Notes under the pieces: model-generated
What the model was told of the DNA's origin: nothing
Seen by the model: the letters and a program-made list of their open reading frames with translations, nothing else
The model's database searches: none
From: Conchocele bisecta
Taxonomy: Eukaryota > Mollusca > Bivalvia > Lucinida > Thyasiridae
Assembly (NCBI GenBank): GCA_029237695.1
Contig: CM055265.1
Coordinates: 76,642,013-76,706,012 of the forward strand
Direction: 5' to 3'
DNA length: 64,000 nucleotides
Translations under genes and position numbers: made by a program
In this document: positions 1 through 11,600 of the stretch, in pieces
Numbering within the stretch: position 1 is the stretch's first letter
How the letters are laid out: every line of letters begins with the position of its first letter

Positions 1-300
1 CTAAGAGGCGTGAAACGCCATTTCCTGCATTCTCAGGGATAAGTCTTGAGGGCACAAAAAAGTGCCCGATGTGGCTAGGGGGTGCCGGGGGCATGCTCCC
101 CCTGAAATATTTGAAATCTACGAGGCGTGAAACGCCATTTCCTGCATTTCTCAGTGCCCAGTCTTGACTGCCCAAAGGGCCCGATGTTGCTAGGGGGTGC
201 CGGGGGCATGCTCCCCCAGAAATGTTTGAAATCGAAGAGGCGTGAAACGTCATTTCCTGCATTCTCAGAAAGCTTGAGGATGAGAATATGTGCTTTATTA
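1..300. repeat. Tandem repeat, about 116-bp unit, three copies
   Basis: The block GAGGCGTGAAACG recurs at 5, 122 and 237, each time followed by a G-rich segment (GGGGGTGCCGGGGGCATGC). The first copy may begin before the window. Short open frames here follow the repeat and are not genes. Confidence 0.85.
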
Positions 301-393
301 CATAATTATTGAGGGAGCCAGCCCTACCCTACAAAATTATTGGGGGGGGGGGGGGGAGAAACAAAAAAACAAACAAACAAACACAAAAAAAGT

Positions 394-541
394 GATCAGG
401 ATGTGCACTGTTCGTCATTCCATCTTGAAACGCCCAATCATGACAAACAATGTAGATCGCTATCTGGCTACAGGAGTACTATTTGATTAGGAGCTACACT
501 GGTCACACATCCTATAGGCCCCATTTCTACAGTCACTGAAT
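394..541. mobile_element. MITE family A, fragment
   Basis: This matches the right part of a roughly 235-bp inverted-repeat element seen whole at 51252-51487. It ends in the shared terminus CTACACTGG...CCATTTCT.CAGTCAC; the left terminus is missing. Such elements carry no gene and move using another element's transposase. Confidence 0.65.
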
Positions 542-622
542 TACGAACTGTGTAGACTCTGATCAGACTGTGCGCAAAAATATCGTTTCACGACAAAGGC
601 ACAGTATGTCGAGCGTTTTTCC

Positions 623-1163
623 TTAAAGGTACATGCCCACGTGCCAGGTTATAATAAAGGGAGGCATATTTTTGTTCGTCCGTTCGTCATATATGACATT
701 GTTCCGGCAAAATAAATAGTTATTAACCATTTCCCGACGATATAATTTACATTATTATACATTGTACTTCGTATATCAAACATGAATTTCCACACCGATA
801 TCAGGGGCGATAACATAACAGTGTTTCCTTAAAATGTTATTAACGGACATTACTATTTATTATCTGTATTTAGTTTTTGATGTGCAATGATGCGGATACT
901 TCATAATCTGTTGAAAACATTATTTGTTCAGGTGACTCATTTAATTAGTATACATAATTAAAAAATACCATGCCTCATGTGCATATGAAAATAGCCTGAT
1001 ACCACCGCGCGTCACAATCAGTAAAATACATATTACTAAATCATTATATCTGTATAGCGGGCACTCATACTTTTTAGAACTGGTAGAATAGTGACACAAT
1101 TATAAACTTATTTAATTCTTATAAAGAACAGTTTGTGCCTACTGAGTGGGCATGTACCTTTAA
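623..1163. mobile_element. TTAA-flanked MITE family B, full length
   Basis: The element begins TTAAAGGTACATGCCCA and ends in the reverse complement, GGGCATGTACCTTTAA, so TTAA sits at both ends. TTAA target duplication is the signature of the piggyBac superfamily (known). Copies lie at 15468-15780 (half), 29358-29826 and 48799-49310. No transposase frame is present. Confidence 0.8.
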
Positions 1164-1284
1164 GACGCGTTTCAATTATATTCGTGAGTAATACAATATG
1201 GTATATTGTACTGGTGAATATATACTGGCAATATGACACCAAATTGACTGTAAAATCACAAAAACGTATAATATTGCTTGTTAG

Positions 1285-1427
1285 AAGCGTGACAACTGTT
1301 TCACAGATGGAATGGCGAACAGTGAAGATCCTGATCAGACTGTGCGTAAGCACAGGCTGATCAGGAGCTACACAGGTCGCAAAACCCATAAGTCCAATTT
1401 CTCCAGTCAGAACCACACAGACCCTAG
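1285..1427. mobile_element. MITE family A, rearranged fragment
   Basis: The segment shares AATGGCGAACAGTG and the CTACAC.GGTCGCAAAACCCATAAG terminus with the copy at 25899-26024. The inner palindrome around GATCCTGATCAGACTGTGCG folds back on GCTGATCAGGAGC. Confidence 0.6.
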
Positions 1428-1918
1428 CCAATACCAAGAACGGAAGACATTATAATGGAGACTATTGTTGGTCGTGAAACGATATTTTGCCAATTTGCAA
1501 TTAACACCTCAGAAGTATTTAGGTGCATATATAGATCAGCCACATACATATCGACTACTGTAGTGTTATCTTCAGGTAACCTGTTAAGCGAATACACGCT
1601 TGTCAATTTTCATCTCTCTCCCCAATTATTTTTCCTAAAAAATAGTTATTTTGATACTACGAGTACATATATACATCAAGTTTATTAGGCTCGGCTCGGA
1701 TGCGTTCTTAGTCTCGCCTAATAAATATGAAATGTCACTAGTTAGCTGGTATTTAAATGTACATTGAAGCTATACAGCTTTATTAATATCATTGCATTAC
1801 TTCCTGATCTAACTTGTAGCTTTATACGTGTTTAAATCATGTAAATATTCATGTACATGTACTCGTAAATGATTTACGCCTTTCAACTGCTAAAGGTTTT
1901 GCCACAGTTAGATCACTG

Positions 1919-1990
1919 TTCGTCCGCATGTACGAGAAGCAAATCCGCGAACATTAGTGAGTGGATTATCGATCGTACATGTGGACGAAC
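1919..1990. repeat. Inverted repeat, 18-bp arms
   Basis: GTTCGTCCGCATGTACGA at 1919 is matched by TCGTACATGTGGACGAAC at 1973-1990 with one mismatch, leaving a 36-nt loop. It could be the two ends of a very small transposon or a chance fold-back; no target duplication is obvious. Confidence 0.55.
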
Positions 1991-3160
1991 GTGATTCAAC
2001 TGCAGTCCCGTAGCGGTGAATAAAATAATGCCACGGCGGACTATTGAGCGGAGGCTCACCCCCCCCCCCCCTAAACAATAAAGAAGAACAATTAAACCTA
2101 GACTCTAAAACTGGTATTTCCTGCGTTCTAGAGCCAACATAGTGCCACTGGCGCGCCGTGTGTGCCGTGGTGGTGTATACGGCCGTGCACTATGTTATCA
2201 CATCATCATGTCCATTCATTGTCCATAGTGTCAGGGCGCCTACGTATTCCCATGGACATGGAATGATACATTTTGGCAACTAGAAGGACTGTCTTTTGCA
2301 ATGTACTAGCATGTCCAAAATCAATGCTGCCAATTTTTCGGACCATTTTTGACATATTTTTTTTCACATTTTTGGAACATACCCCGTATTGCGTCAAAAA
2401 ACGGAAAAACTGCGCACAGTCGCATTATGTTCCACATGACGCCACGCTGGAAAACTGCATAGAGAACGCTGAATCTCTCAGAAATTCTATATGTAACCTA
2501 TGTCGCTGTAGTGGTGTGATGTCAGCAAAACGTGATCCCACAGCAACCTTGTTATTCAAGATGGCCGCCAAGATGGCCGACAACAATTAACAGAAATATA
2601 TCGTCTACACTAATTACTATTGAATGACATAAACACAACTGGGGGGGGGGGGGGTGGGAGTGGAGTTCATAATACCCATTGTATATCCCCGGGTTAGGTA
2701 ATTCAAGATGGCCGCCAACTTGGCCACTTATAATTGAAAAGCAATGAGTTTGAACTAATGATTATCAGTGAACATTATTTAAGAAATCAGTACTGAGCGA
2801 CACCATATCATGAACGTGTAATACAAGATGGCCGCCAAAAGAACATCGAGTAATAAAATACTAAATTTTAAACAAACTGTCATCGAATGATGATATCTTC
2901 TATCCGTACACTTTTGTGGACTTGTATATTGCAATGACCCTTCCCCCCCCCCCCCCCACCGAATTTATTTTATCAATTATATTATTTCCGCTTCACTTTG
3001 ACAATTATACACTTCCCATTGATTTGCTGATTACGTAATATCAACCTGTGTTTGTTGTTGTTAGTGTCTGTTATATATGATCGACTGGCACTTATTTGTA
3101 CTTATTTGGTATGGTTCGCATCACAGCGAATGATCAAAGTTCTCCTCTCCATCGTCAACG
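1991..3160. other. Non-coding, with AAGATGGCCGCC motif repeats
   Basis: No gene is seen. AAGATGGCCGCC recurs near 2560, 2706 and 2826; homopolymer C or G runs lie near 2060, 2640 and 2945. The same motif marks repeats at 16.2-16.9 kb and 18.9-19.9 kb. The open frame at 2273-2590 runs through these motifs and is not believed. Confidence 0.5.
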
Positions 3161-3162
3161 AG

Positions 3163-4199
3163 TCACACACTATAATGACTTACATTGCTGAACAATTCGA
3201 CATCTGCTGTACACTGACATATTTCAGAACAATTCATATTCTGTGACCTGCAGGAGCAGTGGGACAGGCATTTACTTTTCTTACACACACACATTATCAG
3301 ATGGGTTATCACTGTCGGGACCAGGAGTTCCATTGTTGGAATCGGTAGTAAAGAACCGTCAGTGCTACTCGGGTAGGGGGCAACGTTTGACCCTCTAACT
3401 GTTTCTTCGTGAAGAGTTTCCATCTGAATTCACCAACATTATTTGAGTAATACTGGCTCCGGGAGCGTAGAGTTGGTATGCAAATGTCTCAATAGATTCC
3501 GGAGTCGTTGATGTCAGACTCCTGGACGCAATCAACTCAATAAATGCAGATGTTGCTTCAGCGGAACAATTATTTAATGTCTTCCAACAACTGATTTTGC
3601 CCTTTCCGGCACACCATCCAGTCTGGTCAGCTCCACTGAACGCATGACAGCCCGAAAATGCTTCCGTCCTAGGACTCCCAATAGCACGAACAATCGGGGC
3701 GAATGGGATAACTCGCTTTTTTTCCCCAACTCATGTTGCAAAGTACGTACCCTCACAAAATTGGCTGTACCGACGAATGGCAAGCACTAGGACATCGGTG
3801 TCTGGTGTCTGAATATGAATCTCCTCGTTGAACGGCATCTATGCTATGCAAAATGATCTTTATATCAACCTGTTATTGTGAGCTACGCAGGTGCTGTACA
3901 TTTATACCGTTTGCAAAAACATATTTTAATGAATTGACAACGAATGTTGTTTCACTGTTTTTAAAATGTTGCAGGGATTTCTGAGCCAGGTAAACAGATT
4001 TGCTGTGACCTTTCCAAAAGGTATGGTATCTGTAACGTGAGACAATCCCAGGCTTATTATTATGTCGTCTCTTGCGTGCGACTTCTTTCAAGGAACTTTC
4101 AGCGTCGTCATATCTATCGAAAACCGGATTTATCTCGTCAAAATCGTTAGCTTTGTGCTTCAATATAGTAACAAAGTCAAGGGAAATAACATATAACAA
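3163..4199 (-). pseudogene. Broken transposon-like gene with DTD motif and Cys-rich C-terminal tail
   Basis: Three minus-strand reading frames line up as parts of one protein. From 4199 comes a segment with INPVFDRYDDAESSLKE. From 3838 follows IQTPDTDVLVLAIRRY, then, after a stop (TGA, 3733-3731), AFSGCHAFSGADQTGWCAG. From 3423 a tail rich in cysteine (LIMCVCKKSKCLSHCSCR) ends the gene. This order (DRYD block, DTDVLVL block, GAD.T..GKGK block, CXC-like tail) recalls a multicopy gene family of marine invertebrates. The DTD and GAD motifs suggest a PIN/FEN-like nuclease fold (inference). Frame changes near 3860 and 3424 plus the stop make it a dead copy. N-terminal parts are not seen. Confidence 0.6.
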
Positions 4200-4375
4200 C
4201 CAATATTTGCGACTGTGCTAAACCGGTACTACCCCAGTAGGTCTTTCATATTGGGAAATCACCCTATCGGGGACCAGCACTGGGAATCGAACGATACGGT
4301 CTGCACATGAACGAGATATGAACATACACATATATAAAACCCGGGACCCAATAGCACACGACAAGCACGTCCTGA

Positions 4376-4735
4376 AAAGTATATTGCCTACTAGTACCAG
4401 GATATTAATATAAATATAAGATATGGGATCCCCCAATGGGTCTGTACTATATCGGAACTGGTCTGGGAAAGTCTCTCCGGCAGGGATTGCCTTGCTGAGG
4501 ATTATATAAGTTAACGAGACGATATGTACAAGCTCTTGGGGACAAACACATGACGTTAAACTAAATAAATTAAGGCAAACCCAATCGGAAAAGTATATTA
4601 CCTACTGGTATCAGGCTATGAATATAATTACAAGGTCAGGGACCACCCCCCCCCCCCCCCCCCAATGGGTCTGTACTAGATCGGAACTGGCCCGGGAAAT
4701 TATCTCCGGCATGGATTGCCTTGCTGAGGATTGGT
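4376..4735. repeat. Direct duplication, about 140 bp each
   Basis: The stretch beginning AAGTATATT, with CCAATGGGTCTGTACTA and GGCAGGGATTGCCTTGCTGA, occurs at about 4376-4506 and again at 4590-4735, about 220 bp apart, with 10-15% differences. The second copy holds a run of about 18 C. The open frames across it are not credible genes. Confidence 0.6.
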
Positions 4736-4996
4736 ACTGGGACGCCAAGCAGGAAAGTGAGCCGAATGTCATAGCATCAATAGTACGTAGATGCTGTTTT
4801 AGACCGGCAGTAAAACGATGGCATCCGTCACCCGGTAGCTGTTCGATCACAGCTCTTCACGGACGTCTGTCACTACTTGCCGGTGTGAGGTGGTATTTCT
4901 CGGGTACTCCGGTCTCCCACTCCCACAACTCTCACAGAATAATGCATTTTAGGCCGGAATTGGCCGCCCGCATTACTCTAGATTAAACATCATTGA

Positions 4997-5282
4997 CTGT
5001 GAAATGCATAGTATGAAATCAAATTTTAAAATTTCGGAACAGGACCGGTGGTATGAAACTTTCTTTATCAATTCCAAGAAACTCTAAGCTGAAAGATTTG
5101 GCTCAGAAGGCTAAACACTGCCACTTTGATACTTATACACACACGTCACTTACTGCATGTCACTAAAAGGCATATGTATGGGCAAATGCCGTACCGCCGT
5201 GTATTATCTTCTCTCTTTCAACTCGTCTTCAGAATGAATGTAACGAATTGTCATCTAACCAAATAACAACATGTAACCGGAA
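4997..5282. repeat. Left part of a duplicated segment shared with 46.9 kb
   Basis: The sequence around TTTTAAAATTTCGGA..., CAGAAGGCTAAACA and ACACGTCACTTACTGCAT is repeated at 46893-47146. In the other copy it continues directly into what is found here at 6673, so a segment of about 1.4 kb separates the two parts in this copy. Confidence 0.7.
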
Positions 5283-5450
5283 GGTCATTATTACATTGTA
5301 TCCAAACTCCTATATCATATCCTATGATAGCCATATCTCCTATAACCTATATATCCTATATCATATCCTATGTCATATGCTATAATACCCATATATCCTA
5401 TCTCCTATATCATATACTATATATATTATATATTTAACACCTGTATATTT
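5283..5450. repeat. Simple AT-rich repeat (TATATCCTATATCAT-like)
   Basis: Irregular tandem copies of CCTATATCATATCCTAT and shorter variants. Low-complexity sequence with no coding sense. Confidence 0.75.
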
Positions 5451-6231
5451 TTCTGAGCGTTTTAGCGTCCATCTTCAGACATGGCTTACTGTTGCATAAG
5501 CACAGGTCAACAGCTAAGTTTAATGTCTTATGATGTGCGTCATTTGGCGCGGAATCTCAAGTCTCGTTCTGGCGTTGGCTTTAGCGCGCACTGCTCGGCT
5601 ATCGCCACTTCTTCGATAGTCGCCAGTGTACGCGCATGGCCGCCATATTGCATCTTTTGATAAATAATAAATTTCATCATGTAATTTAGTGTTGGTTTAT
5701 CTCCAGGTAATTGTAATTGTAAACTATGTATATATGTCTTGCTTGTATCTGACTTAATCGATGAAATGATCACATAATGACGTAAACGGAGTTTTGGACG
5801 TTTCATACAATCCTTTGTCATTTTGATCACCGATTATCACTCATCTATTTTCTCGTGAGCCGATTACTTTGTGTATATCATATATGGTGTGCATGTTCGA
5901 TTGTGCATACATCTACTCTATTTCATGAGAATTGCGACATATTATGTTCAGACACCGGCCAGATATTGCTATTCTGTATCAAATGGCACCTTACTGATTC
6001 TAGTTATACCGGCCGTTAGCCATATATTGTATCTACGGTTCATGTCCGACAGTTTCATGATCGGGGTTTGTGTTTATTTTAACACATACCCACCGTTATT
6101 TATGCCACATTTCGGTGCATTGTTAGGTTAGAACCGCTATTCGCATGTGTTCCCACCTATTTGACCATCAGTGAGGACCCTGATTGGCTGGCACAAATGT
6201 GCAGCCATATCCGTGTCTTCACTGGTATAGT
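5451..6231. other. No gene recognised
   Basis: Unique-looking sequence with scattered short open frames. A minus-strand frame at 5540-5830 has no recognisable domain or splice context. The interval lies inside the ~1.4-kb segment absent from the paralogous copy at 46.9-47.5 kb. Confidence 0.4.
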
Positions 6232-6666
6232 GGGCGAGAAAAATGTGCACCGACCCGGGGTCGAACCCGGGACCTGTGGTTTACCGTACCATCGCTCTAA
6301 CCGACCGGGCACGAATACACACTTCCTCCCCACAGTGAGTTACGTACCATGACATACTCCCCCGCCAAATTGAGATTCGTCCCCGAATTCTATAGTTTTT
6401 CTTGCCCTGTGACATTTGACGCCCAACGAGGGACCGTGACCGATAAATACTGCCCAAAATGTACCAAGAATATGGATTTCAGAGACGAATTAAATATAGA
6501 ATTCGTGGACGAATTCCAATTTGGCGGCGGAGTATGTCATGGTACGTAACTGACTGTGGGGAGGAAGTGTGTATTCGTGCCCGACTAGCTCAGTCGGTTA
6601 GAGCGATGGTACGATAAACCAGAGGTCCCGGGATCGACCCCGGGTCGGAGCACATTTTTCTCGCCC
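6232..6666. mobile_element. Fold-back element with tRNA-like arms
   Basis: Two arms of about 165 bp (6232-6400 and 6498-6666) are inverted copies, over 90% alike by eye. Each runs from a tRNA-like block through CACACTTCCTCCCCAC and GTTACGTACCATGACATACTC to GAATTC.ATA. The left arm lacks about 10 bases that would hold tRNA box A. The centre is about 100 bp. It may be two tRNA-derived SINE ends joined head to head, or a DNA transposon that captured a tRNA-like terminus. Confidence 0.75.
6579..6652 (+). repeat. tRNA-like sequence (SINE head), not a functional tRNA
   Basis: Box A-like TAGCTCAGTCGG and box B-like GGATCGACCCC are correctly spaced. The 5' and 3' ends pair poorly, so a working acceptor stem is unlikely. 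A second copy lies on the minus strand at about 6240-6315 with a better box B (GGTTCGACCCC) but no box A. Relatives lie at 20312-20385 and 20410-20475. Confidence 0.6.
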
Positions 6667-6672
6667 TGTGAC

Positions 6673-7015
6673 AAACAGATAAACGCTATGTATCCGCTGA
6701 ACTGAATTCGAATAATAGCCTTTTGTATACGAAAGCTGGGCCCCAAAACATATCATATCATATCTTGCATATCCCAACCCCATATAGATCCTTCCTGGTT
6801 TGATCTACTTTGCCCGAACAACCCTCAAATATCATCATCATATTATAGGAAAACACTGTTACGGCTGAGTCTCCATATATCATGAGCACTCATACTCAGT
6901 CTGACATACTGGCACCGTGCGAAAGGAGAATGAACTAGCTAGGTTAAATTAACCGTCTCATAACCTGCTTAATTTATATCTTTTATTTCGACTGCATTTC
7001 AACAGATATTAAATT
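6673..7015. repeat. Right part of the duplicated segment shared with 47.2 kb
   Basis: The block from ACAGATAAACGC to GGAGAATGAACTAGCTAGGTTAAATTAACC matches 47147-47480, again with scattered differences. It continues the homology broken at 5282. Confidence 0.7.
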
Positions 7016-7880
7016 CGGAAAAGAAAACGGGACAACGTGCATTGGCTTGAACATTTTTCTGGGCACATTGTATGCCCTGGTATGGATGGTTCTTGAAACA
7101 ATTCCCACCCTTAAATATATGATAGCTAACTAACTATTACACGTACGTCTGATGTAACCATAACATCATCATTAATATAGGGTTGTCTGGTTGCAATAGA
7201 TGTATACATTCGAATATTAAAATTGCATCAATATGTTGGATTAAGGGCATTAAAAAGGTTTGTCTCCATTCAATACGGACTATTATATGCCACTCTCAAA
7301 CTGAGTAAATGAACAAGTTGTTCCGTGTTGGTTCGTGATTTAGATATATTTGCGAATACATGAGTTATTATGTGATACAAAAAGCTGATAGCATGGCCCA
7401 GGTTTCGCGCAATCTGGTCAGTTCCTACGCTGCCAGCTCATTTGGTCTACTAATGTATATATAACAATACTAAACAATTATCTATGTTTGCAGCTACTAT
7501 TTTGTGCATACGTTTTAATCGATATTGTAGCAACAGAGCACATGGTATGACTCCATAAACCATATAGCTGCATGTATATTAAAAATTCACAGAACACATT
7601 GAGATGACCCCCAAAATCACTGCGGACATACTCGTTTCCTGCGGACATATTCGTACCTTAGACCATTCCGAATATGTTGGCGGATATATTGGTTCGTGCT
7701 GATATATTCGTACCTTTCAACAGCTATGATTGGACAAAACCACCAAATTGAGGAAGAGGGAAGTTAAATATCGCCCGAAATAAACTTGCTGAAACGCAGT
7801 AAGGAAAATCCACACAAAAGATCCGTCTGGCAGCAATCTGGTCGTGATTATAAGTGAAGATACGCTGTGACAATACATTA
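7016..7880. other. No gene recognised
   Basis: AT-rich sequence without a credible frame. A small cluster of degenerate GCGGACATATTCGTACC repeats lies at about 7620-7715. Confidence 0.45.
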
Positions 7881-8240
7881 GACTAGGGCACCACATGCAC
7901 TTTGTGGTATGAACGACAAAACGCTCTTTACATCATAACATTGATTTTTCTCAGATATTGAATATCGAGAAGGTAGGACTCTCGCCATCATTTCAACCAA
8001 CGGAAGTGGTTCTAGCGTACCTTTTGCCAGACTCGCTAATTCAATAATTGTAACGCGCGAGAATGCCGGGACCCTGCTGGTCCCGGCCATCGCGCGCGAT
8101 ACAATAATTATTACTGAATTTGCGAGCCGGGCTCAAGGTAATTAATCCACTTCCGTTGGTTGAAACGATGGGTAAATTCGGGTATGATTTAAAGAGGCAT
8201 CTGCCGTTGATACCACAACGCGGCTGTGTAGGGCACTAGT
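7881..8240. mobile_element. Large fold-back (palindromic) element
   Basis: The left arm (from GACTAGGGCAC) and right arm (to GGGCACTAGT) are inverted copies of about 165-190 bp. They meet at GGGACCCTGCTGGTCCC near 8076. Both arms share TTTCAACCAACGGAAGTGG and its complement. No transposase frame is present. The innermost stem (CGCGCG, GCCGGGACC) is strongly self-complementary. Confidence 0.8.
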
Positions 8241-8640
8241 ACGTCCAAGAGTTCAAGTATACAGACAGTAGTCTAATTAAGAAGAAACAGTGGAAGAATT
8301 GTATTATTACTTACCGGAATTAAATATTTCAGACTGCGCAGTAATGTCAACACTAACAGAAACAGCTGACACAGTGTTACTATTCTCGGGCTAACATCAA
8401 GCTCTTTAGCGTTAGCGATAAGCATTAGCAATAACCTATTAACGATAACTTTCGGACTCATTAGCAATAGTGTATAACGGACCAAGAGTGTATTATACAA
8501 GGATAAAAGGAGCAAATCACACAACGGACTGTGAAGAAAGTTGTTTGTATATATAGATAATAGTAATAATAATGAAAAGTTATAGAATGTTACACTTCGA
8601 AAACCGAACTCGAAAACTATTAAAATACAAAAATTACACG
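8241..8640. other. No gene recognised
   Basis: AT-rich spacer between a fold-back and the satellite. Short TTAGCGATAA/TTAGCAATAA direct repeats lie near 8405-8470. The minus frame at 8273-8524 is leucine-rich but low-complexity in DNA and has no support. Confidence 0.4.
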
Positions 8641-11600
8641 AAAATGGGCAACTAGTGACCCCAGGACTTACCCCAATTGTACCACTTAAGGGGAATGTGA
8701 CGGCATGAACCCACGTCTAAGTTGTCTAGTATATACGTCTGAATAATAGGAAAACACCATTGAGTGGAGAATTTCTCCCGATGCACTTGTAAAAAATTAT
8801 GTTTTATACGGGTAAGTGAAAAATAACTCGAAAATGTTCAACTGGTGACACCAGGACACCTATTGCGACCCGGAATATGACGGCATGAACCCGCGTTTAT
8901 GTTGTCTAGTATACATGTCTCAACAATTTGAACACACGATTGAGTGGGGCACTTCTCCCGAAGCACTTGGAAAATGGCGCATGCTATGCTGTCTCGCCGG
9001 TACGGTTTCGCGTCAGAATTTAAGGTATTTTTCGGGCATTTGTGGCGAAAATTTGAGCTGGTTATGACCCCGCTTTGAAACCATTTTCAGAAAATGGTGT
9101 GGTGTTACAAGTGATAGAACGAGCCATAACAAAGTATATGTGCCTCATATTTTCATGAAAACAATTCCGATAAATTCAGTCGTGTTTTTCTAGCCAAAAA
9201 TAGGTGGGTGGGGTAACTTTGTAAACAATTAATTGAACACATCTGATGCGGTTACTGAATTTTTATTGTGGCGCGTGATTTGTACTTCATTTGCGAGTAT
9301 TTTTCAATACTTGTCGCAAGAGCCTACTTAACTGATTGTGAGAGGCGGTGATTTTTATAGATCACCCGCCGCCCTCAGAAAAGCAGTCAATTTGGCTATT
9401 TTCGACCGTCCCGTGATGCCTTAAGGGAAAAGTCTGATTTTTCAAGGTGTCATATTTCACCTCTAACCAGTATTGTTTGACAGAAGAACATTTACCAAGA
9501 TAACATCCAGCAGTTTTAGTTTACTGCACACAAATATGCAGGGTTCAGCAGGGCTGCAGGTAAGCATGGTATGTTGCTGTCGATACACCGAAATGAAACT
9601 TCGCGTTTCGCCATTTTGGGGGTGGGCTATATCCACGCCCCATTTCGACATCAGCTTTCATTTTGTACATTTTTCTTTGTTTGCGTTTTACGTAAAATTG
9701 ATGAAATTAGCAATATAGAGCGAGACGAGCCGTTTCGGGGAAAACATATTTCCCCTTAAGGTCTCACGGGACAGTGGGCAGCTAGCTTTAAAAAGGGGGT
9801 GGACGATATTCTATATACTTCACTACCGACCCTGTAAGTTACACCAGTGTGTCTAGAAAAATAGCTTTTATGAATATTTCTTGACTTTGGGAGGCTTGAC
9901 TAGGTGTATTTTTTAGAGTATTTCATAATTCTACGAAACTGAATGTTAGCTCCGGTTGATTTTGACATCTTGGAAAATGGCGCATGCTATGCTGTCTCGC
10001 CGGTACGGTTTCGCGTCAGAATTTGAAGGTATTTTTCGGGCATTTGTAGCGAATATTTGAGCTGGTTATGACCCCGCTTTGAAATCATTTTCAGAAAATG
10101 GTGTGATGTTACAAGTGATAGAACAAGACATAACAAAGTATCTGTGCCTCATATGTTGATGAAAACAATTCCGATAAATTCAGTCGTGTTGAAATTTCTT
10201 GTAAAAAATAGGTGGGTGGGGTAACTTTGCAAACAATTAATTGAACACATCTGATGCGGTTACTGAATTTTTATTGTGGCGCGCGATTTGTACTTCATTT
10301 GTGAGTATTTTTCAATACTTGTTGCAAGAGCCTCCTCAACTGATTGTGAGAGGCGGTGATTTTTATAAGTCACCCGCCGCCCTCAGAACAGCAGTCAATT
10401 TGGCAATTTTCAACCGTCCCGTGATGCCTTAAGGGGAATGTGACGGCATGAACCCCCGCCTATCTTATATAGTATATATGTCTCAATAACAGGAACACAC
10501 CATTGAGTGGGGCATTTCACCCGAAGCACTTGTAAAAAATATAGGTTTATCCGGGTATGACAAAAATAACTCGGAAATGGCCAAAAGGTGACCCCAGGAC
10601 CCCTATTGCGACCCCTTAAGGGGAATGTGACGACAAGAACCCCCGTCTATGTTCTTTAGTATATATGTTTCAATAATAGGAACACACTGTTGAGTGGGGC
10701 ACTTCTCCCGAAGCACTTGTGAAAACGTATGTTTTATCCGGGTATGACAAAAATAACGCGAAAATGGGCAACTGGTGACCCCAGAATCCCCATATGGACC
10801 CCTTAAATGGAATGTGAAGGCATGAACCCCCGTCTAAGTTGTCTAGAATGTACGTCTGAATAATAGGAACACACCATTGAGTGGGGCACTTCTCCCGAAG
10901 TACTTGTAAACAAATATGTTTTTCGGGTATGACAAAAATAACTCGAAAATGGCCAACTGGTGACCCCAGGATCCCTATTGCGACCCATTAAGGAGAATGT
11001 GACGGCATGAACCCTCGTCTATGTTGTAAAGTATATATGTATCAACAACAGGAGCACACGATTGAGTGGGGCACTTCTCCCGAAGCACTTGTAAAAAAGT
11101 ATGTTTTATCCGACTATGACACAAATAAGTCGAAAATGGCTAACTGGTGACCCCAGGACCCCTATTGCGACACCTTAATATGTGACGGCATGAACCCCCG
11201 TCTATGTTGTCTAGTATACACGTCACAACAATAGGAACACGCGATTGAGTGGGTCACTTCTACCGAAGCAATTGTAAAAAAATACGTTTATCCGGGTATG
11301 ACAACAATAACTCGGAAATGGCCAACTGGTGACCCGAGGGCCCCTATTGCGACCCCTTAACAGGAATGTGACGGCATGAACCTCCGTATATGTTGTCTAT
11401 TATATATGTCTCAATAATAGGAACACACTGTTGAGTGGGTTACTTCTCCTGAAGCACTTGCAAAAACGTATGTTTTATCCGGGTACGACAAAAATAACGC
11501 GAAAATGGGCAACTGGTGACCCCAGGATCCCCATATGGACCCCTTAAGGGGAATGTGACGGCATGAACCCCCGTCTAAGTTGTCTAGTATATACGTCGGA

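Noticed and set aside
6579..6652. tRNA gene
   Set aside because: Boxes A and B are recognisable, but the acceptor ends do not pair and the sequence sits in a repeated fold-back. The candidates at 14091, 20312, 42345 and 50835 fail for similar reasons.
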